A stretch of DNA of 64,000 bases from the NCBI GenBank assembly GCA_963695175.1, contig CAVOGG010000004.1:1302001-1366000 (forward strand). Direction: 5' to 3'. Source of the DNA: Fodinibacter sp963695175 (lineage in GTDB: Bacteria; Actinomycetota; Actinomycetes; Actinomycetales; Dermatophilaceae). Under the pieces are notes generated by a model, which did not search any database, was not told the origin of the DNA, and saw nothing but the letters and a program-made list of their open reading frames with translations. The position numbers were made by a program, and so were the translations under genes. Positions 44,629-52,972 of this stretch are shown piece after piece. How positions within the stretch are numbered: the first letter of the stretch is position 1; the number at the start of each line of letters is the position of its first letter.

Positions 44629-44740
44629 CCCGCGGGCAGGTACCCGGCGCGAGCGCAACGAGAGGGCGGACGGCGCCGGCCGCGACGGCATCCGTCGTGT
44701 CGCACCTCCGGAACCGCTTCTCGTGGCGGGGCGAGGTGGT

Positions 44741-44746
44741 TACCCT
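44741..44746 (+). promoter_or_regulatory. -10 box (TACCCT) of leaderless aldehyde dehydrogenase gene
   Basis: TACCCT ends six bases before ATG 44753. The box is part of a small palindrome TTACC-CTTC-GGTAA that reaches into the start codon. Confidence 0.5.
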
Positions 44747-44752
44747 TCGGTA

Positions 44753-46342
44753 ATGGCCGAAGTCGTCGCAGACCCCGAGACCGATCCCCTCGCAACGTAT
44801 GCCGTGGACCCGGCCCGGGTCCGAGCGCTCACCGCTCGGGTCGTGGCGGCCGGTGACGGCGGCGAGGCGGTCACCCGCACGCCGATGACCGGGGCGCCCC
44901 TCGCGGTGCTCCCGCTGTCGACGGCCCACGACGTCGGGGTCGCGGTCGACAGCGCCCGCGCGGCCCAGCGAGCCTGGGCGGCCACCCCGGTCGGGGAGCG
45001 CGCCGCGGTGCTGCTGCGGGTGCACGACCTGGTGCTCGAGCGGCAGAGCGAGCTGCTCGACCTCGTGCAGCTCGAGTCGGGCAAGGCCCGATCGCACGCG
45101 TACGAGGAGGTCGCCGACTGCGCGATCGTGGCGCGCCACTACGCCCGGCGCGGGCCCTCGCTCCTTCGCGAGACCAGGCACGTCGGCGTGCTGCCCGTGC
45201 TGTCCCGGGCCACCGAGCACCACCGGCCCAAGGGCGTCGTCGGCATCGTCTCGCCGTGGAACTACCCGTTGAGCCTGGCCGTCACCGACGCCCTCCCCGC
45301 CCTGCTCGCCGGCAACGCGGTCGTGCTGCGCCCCGACCTGCAGGGGTCGCTGACCGCGCTGGCGGCCGCCGAGATCTTCGACGACGCCGGGCTGCCCGAG
45401 GACGTGCTGCAGGTCGTGCTCGGCCACGGGGAGCCCACCGGGCAGGCCGTCGTCGACCTCGCCGACTACGTCAGCTTCACCGGGTCGACCGCCACCGGCC
45501 GCCGGGTGGCCCAGGCCACCGGCAAGCGCCTCGTCGGCGTCAGCCTCGAGCTCGGCGGCAAGAACACCATGTACGTCGCCGCGGACGCCGATCTGCGCCG
45601 GGCCGTCTCGGGTGCCGTGCGCGCCTGCTTCGCGTCGGCCGGCCAGCTCTGCATCAGCGCCGAGCGGCTCGTCGTGCACGCCGACGTCTACGACGAGTTC
45701 GTGCCGCGGTTCGTCGAGCAGGTGTCTCGGATGCGGCTGTCGACGGGCCTGCACTGGGGGGCCGACATGGGCAGCCTGGTGAGCCCGGAACAGAAGGCCA
45801 AGGTGCTCGCACACATCGACGACGCCGTCTCCAAGGGCGCCCGGGTGCTCACCGGCGGGCGCGAGCGCCCCGACGTCGGGCCGCTGGTCGTCGAGCCGAC
45901 CGTGCTGGAGGGCGTCACCTCGGCGATGGCCTGCCGCGACGAGGAGACCTTCGGCCCGGTCGTGTCGCTGTACCGGGTCACCTCCGACGACGAGGCCGTG
46001 CACCTGGCCAACGACACCGAGTACGGCCTCAACGCGTCGGTGTGGACGCGCGACGTGCGCCGTGGGCGCCAGGTCGCGGCCGGCATCCAGGCCGGCACGG
46101 TCAACATCAACGAGGGCTACGCCGCGACCTGGGGCAGCGTCGCTGCCCCGATGGGCGGCATGAAGTCGTCCGGGCTGGGGCGCCGGCACGGCCGTGAGGG
46201 CCTGCTGAAGTACACCGAGAGCCAGAACATCACCTCCCAGCACCTCGTGCCGATCGCCCCCTTCGGCGGGATGTCGGACGAGACCTACGCCCGGGTGCTC
46301 ACCGGGGCCCTGCGCGCCATGAAGGCGATCGGCCTGCCATGA
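44753..46342 (+). CDS. Succinate-semialdehyde-type aldehyde dehydrogenase
   Basis: A 529-residue NAD(P)-dependent aldehyde dehydrogenase. It has GIVSPWNYPLSLAVTDALPA (about residue 166), VVLRPDLQGSLTALAAAEIF with the cofactor site, YVSFTGSTATGRRVAQATGK (about 240), the catalytic glutamate region VSLELGGKNTMYVAADAD, and the catalytic cysteine in FASAGQLCISAERLVVHADV (about 305). DEETFGPVVSLYRV and NEGYAATWGSVAAPMGGMKS are near the end. The wording matches the GabD2-like succinic-semialdehyde dehydrogenases of actinobacteria, but substrate is inferred. It overlaps the GMC oxidoreductase gene by 4 bp, so the two act from one message. Confidence 0.88.
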   Translation: MAEVVADPETDPLATYAVDPARVRALTARVVAAGDGGEAVTRTPMTGAPLAVLPLSTAHDVGVAVDSARAAQRAWAATPVGERAAVLLRVHDLVLERQSELLDLVQLESGKARSHAYEEVADCAIVARHYARRGPSLLRETRHVGVLPVLSRATEHHRPKGVVGIVSPWNYPLSLAVTDALPALLAGNAVVLRPDLQGSLTALAAAEIFDDAGLPEDVLQVVLGHGEPTGQAVVDLADYVSFTGSTATGRRVAQATGKRLVGVSLELGGKNTMYVAADADLRRAVSGAVRACFASAGQLCISAERLVVHADVYDEFVPRFVEQVSRMRLSTGLHWGADMGSLVSPEQKAKVLAHIDDAVSKGARVLTGGRERPDVGPLVVEPTVLEGVTSAMACRDEETFGPVVSLYRVTSDDEAVHLANDTEYGLNASVWTRDVRRGRQVAAGIQAGTVNINEGYAATWGSVAAPMGGMKSSGLGRRHGREGLLKYTESQNITSQHLVPIAPFGGMSDETYARVLTGALRAMKAIGLP

Positions 46343-48129
46343 CCGCCACCGGCGCGTCCACGTCATCCACCCCCGAGGTCGACGTGGACGTCGACGTCGT
46401 GGTGGTCGGGTCCGGCTTCGGCGGCTCGGTGACCGCGCTGCGCCTGGCCGAGAAGGGCTACCGGGTGCTCGTGCTCGAGGCCGGCCGGCGCTTCGAGGAC
46501 GAGGACTTCGCGGAGACGTCGTGGGACGCCCGGAACTACCTCTGGGCACCGCAGATCGGGTGCTACGGCATCCAGCGCATCCACCGGCTGCCCGACGTCG
46601 TGGTGCTCGCCGGGGCCGGTGTGGGTGGCGGGTCGCTCAACTACGCCAACACCCTCTACGTGCCGCCGACAGCGTTCTTCCGCGACGAGCAGTGGGCCGA
46701 CATCACCGACTGGGAGAGCGAGCTCGCCCCGCACTACGACACGGCGAGCCGGATGCTGGGCGCGGTCACCAACCCGTGCCACGGGATCGTCGAGGAGCTC
46801 ATGCAGCAAACCGCCGACGACCTCGGGGTGGGTGGGTCGTTCCGCAAGACCCCGGTGGGCGTCTACTTCGGGAAGCCCGGCGAGACGGTCGACGACCCCT
46901 ACTTCGGTGGGGTCGGCCCGCGGCGCACCGGCTGCACCGAGTGCGGCAACTGCATGGTCGGCTGCCGGGTGGGCGCCAAGAACACGCTGCGCAAGAACTA
47001 CCTCGCGCTCGCCGAGAACCTCGGCGTGGTGGTCGAGCCGATGCGCACGGTGACCCGGCTGGGCGTCGTGCCCGGCACGGATGGCGAGCACGCGGCCTAC
47101 CGTGTGCTGCACGAGCGCACCGGGCCGGCGGCCGGGCGCGACGTGCAGGTCGTCACGGCACGCCGCGTGGTGCTGGCCGCCGGCGCCTGGGGCACCCAGA
47201 CGCTGCTGCACGACATGGTGGCGAAGGGCGAGCTGCCGCGGCTGTCGGGGTACCTCGGCCACCGCACCCGCACCAACTCCGAGGCGCTGCTCGGTGCGAT
47301 GTCGCAGCACGTCCCGCCCGGCGACCTGGACCTGACCCGGGGCGTGGCGATCACGTCGTCGTTCCACGTCGACGACACCACCCACATCGAGAACTGCCGC
47401 TACGGCAGGGGCTCGAACGCGATGGGCCTGCTCGCGACCATCGCCGTGCCCGGTGGCACGGGGCGGCCGCGCTGGGTCGAGCTGCTGCGCACCGTCGCCC
47501 GCGACCCGATGGGCTTCCTGCGGCTGATGCCGATCCCGCGGCGCTGGAGCGAGCGGATGATCATCGGCCTGGTCATGCAGAGCCGCGACAACTCGCTGCA
47601 GGTGACGGGCAGGCGTGGGCTGCTCGGCCGGCCCGGGCTGACCTCGCAGCAGGGCCACGGCCAGCCGAACCCGACCTACATCCCCGAGGGTCACCGGGCC
47701 ATGCAGGCGCTCGCGAAGCGGCTCGGCGACGCGACCGGTGACTACACCGCCGCCGGCGGATCGTGGTTCGAGGTGTTCGACGTGCCGATGACCGCGCACT
47801 TCCTCGGCGGGGCCACCATCGGGTCGTCGCCCGAGCGCGGAGTCGTCGACGGCTACCACCGGGTGTGGGGGTACCCCGGCATCTCGGTCGTCGACGGCTC
47901 GGCGGTCTCGGCCAACCTCGGCGTGAACCCGGCGCTGACCATCACCGCGCAGGCGGAACGGGCGATGTCGTTGTGGCCCAACCGTGGTGACGCCGACCCC
48001 CGTCCCGCCCAGGACGAGGCGTATGCCGTGCTGGCGCCGGTTCGTGCCCGTCGCCCGGCGGTGCCCCTCGGGTTCCCGGTGCGGGTCGAGCCGGCGGTGT
48101 CGGCGGCCGCTGCCACGATGGGCGGATGA
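46339..48129 (+). CDS. GMC-type FAD oxidoreductase (cholesterol oxidase ChoD-like)
   Basis: A 596-residue flavoprotein. The FAD motif is VVVVGSGFGGSVTALRLAEK (about residue 18), followed by VLVLEAGRRFEDEDFAET. LAGAGVGGGSLNYANTLYVP (about 92) is the GMC signature region. A cysteine cluster, CTECGNCMVGCRVGAKNTLR (about 199), stands in the middle. The C-terminal GGSWFEVFDVPMTAHFLGGA and GYPGISVVDGSAVSANLGVN carry the catalytic histidine and the flavin-closing motif. Similarity and position after guaB3 point to ChoD, annotated as a cholesterol oxidase, though steroid activity is not assured. It overlaps genes on both sides by 4 bp. Confidence 0.85.
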   Translation: MTATGASTSSTPEVDVDVDVVVVGSGFGGSVTALRLAEKGYRVLVLEAGRRFEDEDFAETSWDARNYLWAPQIGCYGIQRIHRLPDVVVLAGAGVGGGSLNYANTLYVPPTAFFRDEQWADITDWESELAPHYDTASRMLGAVTNPCHGIVEELMQQTADDLGVGGSFRKTPVGVYFGKPGETVDDPYFGGVGPRRTGCTECGNCMVGCRVGAKNTLRKNYLALAENLGVVVEPMRTVTRLGVVPGTDGEHAAYRVLHERTGPAAGRDVQVVTARRVVLAAGAWGTQTLLHDMVAKGELPRLSGYLGHRTRTNSEALLGAMSQHVPPGDLDLTRGVAITSSFHVDDTTHIENCRYGRGSNAMGLLATIAVPGGTGRPRWVELLRTVARDPMGFLRLMPIPRRWSERMIIGLVMQSRDNSLQVTGRRGLLGRPGLTSQQGHGQPNPTYIPEGHRAMQALAKRLGDATGDYTAAGGSWFEVFDVPMTAHFLGGATIGSSPERGVVDGYHRVWGYPGISVVDGSAVSANLGVNPALTITAQAERAMSLWPNRGDADPRPAQDEAYAVLAPVRARRPAVPLGFPVRVEPAVSAAAATMGG

Positions 48130-48467
48130 GCGAGACGTCGCGTGGCGGTACGGCCTCGGCGGGGTCGTCCCGCCGTGAGTGGTCGTTCGACGCCCCGGTG
48201 CGGCGGTGGCGCGAGGGGTCGTGGCGGTTCGTCACCGTGCCCGAGGGCGTCAGTGACGAGGTCGACGAGGTCGTGGGCGGGTCGACCGGTGGCTTCGGGT
48301 CGGTGCGCGTCGAGGTGACCGTGGGTGCGACGGTCTGGCGCACGTCGCTCTTCCCGTCCGCCGAGGCCGGCGCCTACGTGCTGCCGGTCAAGAAGGCCGT
48401 GCGGGTGGCCGAGGGCCTCGCCGACGACGAGGTGGCCGAGGTGACCATCCGCCTCGTCGAGCGCTGA
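48126..48467 (+). CDS. DUF1905 domain protein
   Basis: A 113-residue protein whose whole length after residue 17 matches DUF1905: EWSFDAPVRRWREGSWRFVT, VPEGVSDEVDEVVGGSTGGF, then GSVRVEVTVGATVWRTSLFP and GAYVLPVKKAVRVAEGLADD. The family is a small beta-barrel of unknown function, sometimes fused to YdeI-type bacteriocin-protection domains. The start overlaps the GMC gene stop by 4 bp (ATGA), making it the last member of the aldehyde dehydrogenase-GMC unit. A palindromic repeat follows 12 bp after its stop. Confidence 0.8.
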   Translation: MSETSRGGTASAGSSRREWSFDAPVRRWREGSWRFVTVPEGVSDEVDEVVGGSTGGFGSVRVEVTVGATVWRTSLFPSAEAGAYVLPVKKAVRVAEGLADDEVAEVTIRLVER

Positions 48468-48479
48468 CCGGCATCCCCG

Positions 48480-48572
48480 CGCGAAGTCAGGAGCACTTCG
48501 CCGAGTCAGGGCCGTATGCGGCCCTGACTCGGCGAGAACCCCCTGAGCCCGCAAAGTGCCCCTGACTGCGCG
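48480..48572. repeat. Intergenic palindromic repeat, copy 4
   Basis: Outer arms begin CGCGAAGTCAGGAGCACTTC and end CCCCTGACTGCGCG. The inner part is a near-perfect hairpin, CGAGTCAGGGCC / GGCCCTGACTCG around GTATGC. It lies in a convergent gap between DUF1905 and an ABC exporter gene. Confidence 0.85.
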
Positions 48573-48617
48573 AGGCGGCCGGATGCCGTGTCGGCGTCAC
48601 CCGCTCTGCTGCTCGGG

Positions 48618-50393
48618 TCAGGACTCGTCGCGCCAGGAGCGCCAGAGGGCGGCGTACGAGCCGTTGCGGGCGATCAGCTCGTCGTGCGAGCCGAGCTCGC
48701 TGACCAGGCCGTCCTCGACCACGGCCACCCGGTCGGCGTCGTGCGCCGTGTGCAGCCGGTGCGCGATCGCGACGACGGTGCGCCCGTCGACCACGGCCGC
48801 CAGCGACCGTTCGAGGTGCCGCGCGGCCCGCGGGTCGAGCAGCGAGGTCGCCTCGTCGAGCACGAGCGTGTGCGGGTCGGCGAGCACCAGCCGGGCCAGG
48901 GCCAGCTGCTGGGCCTGCGCCTCGGTGAGCGCGTGCCCACCCGAGCCGACGACCGTGTCGAGCCCGTCGGGCAGCGCGTCGGCCCAGTCGAGGGCGTCGA
49001 CGGCGGCCAGGGCCTCGCGCAGCTCGGCCTCGGTGGCCTCGGGGCGAGGGAGCCGGAGGTTCTCGGCGAGGGTGCCGACGAAGACGTGGTGCTCCTGGGT
49101 CACCAGGGCCACCTCGCCGCGCAGCACGGGCAGCGCGAGGTCGACGAGCGGCACGCCGCCGCCGGTGACCCGGCCGGTGCGCGGCCCGTCGATGCCCGCC
49201 ATCAGCCGGCCCAGGGTCGACTTGCCGGCCCCTGACGGCCCGACGATGGCGAGCCGTTCGCCCGGGACGAGCCCGAGCGAGACGCCGTGCAGCACGTCGC
49301 GGCCCTGGCGGTACGAGTAGCGCACGTCGTCGACGTCGACCTGCTCGCCGTCGGGCTGCGCCCCGGTGGCGACGCGGTCGGGGGGCACCTCGGAGACCCC
49401 GAGGATGCGGGCCAACGACGTTGCGGCGAACTGGATCTCGTCGAGCCACGAGATCAGCTCACCGAGCGGGTCGAGCAGCTGCTGCACGTAGAGGGTCACG
49501 GCCGTGGCGGCCGCGATCGTGATGTGCCCGTTCCAGGCCAGCCACCCGCCCCAGAGCACGGCAGTCGCGATCGGCAGGAAGAAGCCGATCTCGAGCCAGG
49601 GGAACCAGCGCAGCCGCAGCCCCAGGGTGTACCGCTCGGCGTCGCCGCACTCGTCGAGGGCGTCCTGGAAGCGCCGGCCACGGGCCGCCTGCAGCCCGAG
49701 GGCGTCCATCGTGTGCGCGCCCTCGACCGTCTCCGAGGCGACCCCGTTGAGCCGGGCGTACGAGGCGTGCTCCCACAGGTAGCCGTCACCGGCGCGCTTG
49801 AGGTACCACCGCGACGTCGGCACGTGCACCAACGCGGCGGTGAGCAGCGACAGGGCGGCCAGCGGGGAGGTGAGGAACGCCGCCACGGTCGTGGCGACCA
49901 CCGTGGTCACGGCGACGACGATGGCCGGGATGCCGAACCGGATGATGTGCGCGAGCGACTCCACGTCGTTGGTGGTGCGCGCCACCAGGTCGCCGGTGCC
50001 GGCCCGCTCGACGACCGACAGCGGCAGGCGCACCGAGGACGTGATGAAGTCCTCGCGCAGCCGGGCGAAGATCCGCTCGGACAGCACGAACGAGGCCCGC
50101 CGGGCGACCCACGTGAGCACGGTCTGGACGACGATGGCCGCGACCAGCAGCGCGATGAGGCGGTCGATCCGGCCCAGGCTGCCGTCACCGGTGGTGACCT
50201 CCTGCACGACCTGACCGATGACCCACGGCCCGACCAGCGCCACCAGGGCGGCCACGACGTGCCAGCCGAGCACCTGCGAGAGCGGGCCGCGGTGGTCGCG
50301 CAGCAGCACCTTGGTGTGGGCGCGCACGGTGGTCCTCGTCGCGATCGGCAGGGTCCGAGCGGCGTGGTCGGTGCGCCCGAGCAGCGGCGACAT
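48618..50393 (-). CDS. ABC exporter half, catalytic Walker sites but altered signature
   Basis: A 591-residue type-I ABC exporter half: six membrane helices (about 30-320) then an ATPase domain. Walker A (IVGPSGAGKSTLGRLMAG, about 385), Q-loop (VALVTQEHHVFVGTLAENL), Walker B (HTLVLDEATSLLD) and H-loop (VVAIAHRLHTAHDADRV) are intact. The signature motif, normally LSGGQ, reads ALTEAQAQQLALAR. The partner gene, transcribed first, ends in TGATG at this gene's start, so the pair form a heterodimer. ATG 50393 is chosen; GTG 50396 is one codon upstream. Substrate is unknown; relatives export drugs, peptides or siderophore-like compounds. Confidence 0.9.
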   Translation of the reverse strand: MSPLLGRTDHAARTLPIATRTTVRAHTKVLLRDHRGPLSQVLGWHVVAALVALVGPWVIGQVVQEVTTGDGSLGRIDRLIALLVAAIVVQTVLTWVARRASFVLSERIFARLREDFITSSVRLPLSVVERAGTGDLVARTTNDVESLAHIIRFGIPAIVVAVTTVVATTVAAFLTSPLAALSLLTAALVHVPTSRWYLKRAGDGYLWEHASYARLNGVASETVEGAHTMDALGLQAARGRRFQDALDECGDAERYTLGLRLRWFPWLEIGFFLPIATAVLWGGWLAWNGHITIAAATAVTLYVQQLLDPLGELISWLDEIQFAATSLARILGVSEVPPDRVATGAQPDGEQVDVDDVRYSYRQGRDVLHGVSLGLVPGERLAIVGPSGAGKSTLGRLMAGIDGPRTGRVTGGGVPLVDLALPVLRGEVALVTQEHHVFVGTLAENLRLPRPEATEAELREALAAVDALDWADALPDGLDTVVGSGGHALTEAQAQQLALARLVLADPHTLVLDEATSLLDPRAARHLERSLAAVVDGRTVVAIAHRLHTAHDADRVAVVEDGLVSELGSHDELIARNGSYAALWRSWRDES

Positions 50394-52112
50394 CACCCCT
50401 CACCCCGCAGCACGACGTCGCGGTAGGCGGGGTGCGACCGCAGCAGGTCGTGGTGCCGCCCGCTGGCGGTCACCCGACCGTGCTCGACGAGCACGACGGT
50501 GTCGGCGCGGTCGAGCAGCAGCGGGCTCGCGGTGACCAGCACCGTGGTGCGTCCGGCTCGGTGGGCCACCAGCCGCTCGGCGATCCGCGCCTCGGTGTGG
50601 GCGTCGACCGCGCTCGTGGGCTCGATGAGCACGAGCACCTCGGGGTCGCGCAGCAGGGCGCGGGCCAGGGCGACGCGCTGGCGCTGCCCACCCGACAGGG
50701 CGCGGCCGCGCTCCTCCAGCTCGCCGTCCATCCCGTGCTCGAGCGCGTCGAGGGCGTCGGAGGCGCTGGTGACCCACACGGCGGCGTGGCGGTCCTCGTC
50801 GCTCGCCCCGCCCAGGGCCTCGCGCACCGGCCCGCTGAACAGGTGCGGGTCGGCCTCGGACACCACGACGCGCGAGCGCACGGCATCCACCGGGAGGTCG
50901 TCGAGGGGGACCTCACCCCAGCGCACGCCGTGCCGGCCGGGCCGGGTGCGGCCCAACCGGTGCGCCAGCGCGGCGGTCTCCTCCGGGCGGGCGCTGACGA
51001 GCGCGGTGACCATGCCCCGGCTCGATGACGACACCGGTGACCGGGTCGACGAGCGCGGCGGCGAGGTCGACCACGTGCCCGTTGAGGGTCGCACCGGTCG
51101 CGGTGCTCGAGTGGTCGGGCTCCACGCCGAGGATCGTCACGACCCGGCGGGCGCCGACCCGGGCGCGGATCGTCTTGTCGACGAACTCGGTGGCGGTGCG
51201 CAGCGGCATCGTGAGGAAGGCCGTGTACCCGTAGAAGGCCACGAGCTGCCCGGGGGAGATGTCCCCGGCGACGGCGAGGTGCGCGCCCACGCCGGTGACG
51301 ATGATGACGAAGATCCCGGGCAGCAGCACCTGGGCGGCGTCGAGCGTCGCCTGGATGCCGGACAGCCTCACGCCCGCGCCGCGCACCCGGCCGGACTGCG
51401 CGGCGTACCGGGTCAGGAAGGTGTCCTCGCCGCCGATGCCGCGCAGCACCCGGAGCCCGGCGACGGTGTCGGCGCCGAGCGAGGTGAGCAGGCCGGCCTC
51501 GTGCCGCTGGGCCGCCTGGCGCCGCTGGAGGGGCCGCATGACCAGGGTCAGCGACGCCAGCAGGACCGGGCCGCCGACCAGCATGATGACGCCGAGCACG
51601 ACCGAGCCGCGCAGCAGGATGACCGACACGACGAGGAAGCTCACGATGGCGCCGGCCATCCGGGCGGTGACGTCGTAGGCGTTGCCGATCCGCCAGAAGT
51701 CGCTGGCAAAGCTGGTGACGACCTCGCCGGCCGGCATCCGCCGGGTGAGCGCCGGCCCGGCGCGCCGCACCGCTCGCTCGGTGACCACGGCGGTGCGGAA
51801 CGACGCGATCAGCCAGTTGCGCACGGCGAACCAGTGCCGACCGTCGGTCGTGACGGCACTGACCAGGCCCAGGCCCATGATCGCGCCGGACCACACGAGC
51901 AGGGCTTTCTCGTCGTGTGCCACGAGGCCGTCGATGGCCTTGCCGATCGCCGCCGGGACGAGGGCGATGGACAGCATCCACGGCACCCCGAACAGCACAC
52001 CCCCGAGGATGGTTCGCCACTGGTGCCGAGCCAGCCACACGAGGTAGCGGTCGGCGTCCAGCGGAGGGGCCTCGTCCGCGTCGATCGAGTAGGGCCAGAA
52101 GTGGTGCGACAT
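50393..52112 (-). CDS. ABC exporter half with degenerate ATPase domain (apparent +1 frameshift)
   Basis: The first gene of the exporter pair. The membrane domain (about residues 30-330) is ordinary, with QWRTILGGVLFGVPWMLSIA and YGYTAFLTMPLRTATEFVDK. After VIEPG the reading frame breaks; dropping one base from the GGGG run (plus-strand CCCC 51015-51018) joins it to MVTALVSARPEETAALAHRL and the rest of an ATPase domain, giving about 572 residues. That domain keeps a perfect signature (ALSGGQRQRVALARALLRDP) but has no Walker A glycines or lysine, an isoleucine for the Walker B aspartate (VLVLIEPTSAVD), no Q-loop glutamine and no H-loop histidine. It can serve only as the signature-bearing partner. 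Confidence 0.8.
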
Positions 52113-52144
52113 CAGGCCTCAACGCTAAGCGCCCGGGAGGGTGG

Positions 52145-52627
52145 TCAGCGACCGAGTTTCCCGGGAGGGTCGTCTGGCGCGAGCTCGTGCCAGGTGTCGC
52201 CGACGGCGATGTCGCCGGACTCGACGACCCGCAGGATCGAGCCACCCCGGTCGTGCATCGCGCGGGCCGCTCCCGGCCCCACCGCGTCGTCCATCAGCCG
52301 GCAGGGCGGCGCGGGGCGCACCACCTCGAGCACGGCACCGCCCACCCGCACCCGGGTGCCGGGCCGCTTCGCGACGGCGCCGTGGCTGATCGTGATGTTG
52401 CGCCGGGTGCGGTCGTGGGGCACCGGGGCCCCGAGCAGCTCAGCGCTCTCGGCCAGCTCGGAGGCCGACTGCACCGAGACGTGCCGGTGCCTGCTGCCGT
52501 GGTACCGGTCGCCGACCAGCCCGGAACCGGCCTCGGCGTGCACCCGCTCGACCGGGCGCATCGGCAGCTTCGTGGCCAGGGCGATCGTGATCGCGGTGAC
52601 CACCGGCGGCGCGTCCCGGTCGGTCAC
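52145..52627 (-). CDS. MOSC domain protein
   Basis: A 160-residue stand-alone MOSC domain, the fold of molybdenum-cofactor sulfurase C-termini. It shows VERVHAEAGSGLVGDRYHGS (about residue 27), VSVQSASELAESAELLGAPV, TRRNITISHGAV, RVRVGGAVLEVVRPAPPCRL with the conserved cysteine (about 105), and GGSILRVVESGDIAVGDTW. Such proteins are thought to handle sulfur on molybdenum cofactor or related metal-sulfur chemistry. The GTG start at 52627 overlaps the DUF6510 gene by 4 bp. It is last in a four-gene minus-strand set with a sulfite-oxidase-like protein, which supports a molybdenum link. Confidence 0.8.
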   Translation of the reverse strand: MTDRDAPPVVTAITIALATKLPMRPVERVHAEAGSGLVGDRYHGSRHRHVSVQSASELAESAELLGAPVPHDRTRRNITISHGAVAKRPGTRVRVGGAVLEVVRPAPPCRLMDDAVGPGAARAMHDRGGSILRVVESGDIAVGDTWHELAPDDPPGKLGR

Positions 52628-52902
52628 GCGGGAGCGGGCTCGGCGGACGGCCGCGTGCGCAGCGCGGCGACCCCGCTGAGCGTGGCGGTCAGCCGGTGCC
52701 TGATCTCGACGACGACGACCTCCACGGCGCCGCACCCGGGGCAGCGCAGGACCATGCCCGGGCACCGGAGGTAGACGTGGGTGCGGGCGATCTCGTGGGT
52801 GTCGCCGCAGCCGGCGCACTCGATCGTGCCCTCACCGACGTCGGTGCCGAGGGCGATGGACAGCGCGCCGATCACGGCGTTCCCGTCGACGTGGTGACTC
52901 AT
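52624..52902 (-). CDS. DUF6510 zinc-ribbon-like protein
   Basis: A 92-residue protein matching DUF6510. It opens with HHVDGNAVIGALSIALGTDV. Two cysteine pairs make a probable zinc ribbon: IECAGCGDTHEIART (about residue 30) and VLRCPGCGAVEVVVV (about 52). The rest is hydrophobic strand. Function is unknown to me; genes of this family tend to lie beside molybdopterin oxidoreductase and FAD reductase genes, as here. ATG 52902 is the natural start. It overlaps the MOSC gene by 4 bp and follows the FAD reductase by 70 bp. Confidence 0.75.
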   Translation of the reverse strand: MSHHVDGNAVIGALSIALGTDVGEGTIECAGCGDTHEIARTHVYLRCPGMVLRCPGCGAVEVVVVEIRHRLTATLSGVAALRTRPSAEPAPA

Positions 52903-52972
52903 CGTGCCGACCTGCCTCTCTGTGGTTTCGGATGCTCTGGATGCCGTCGCGCCCGGTCGGGAGCGACGTGGG

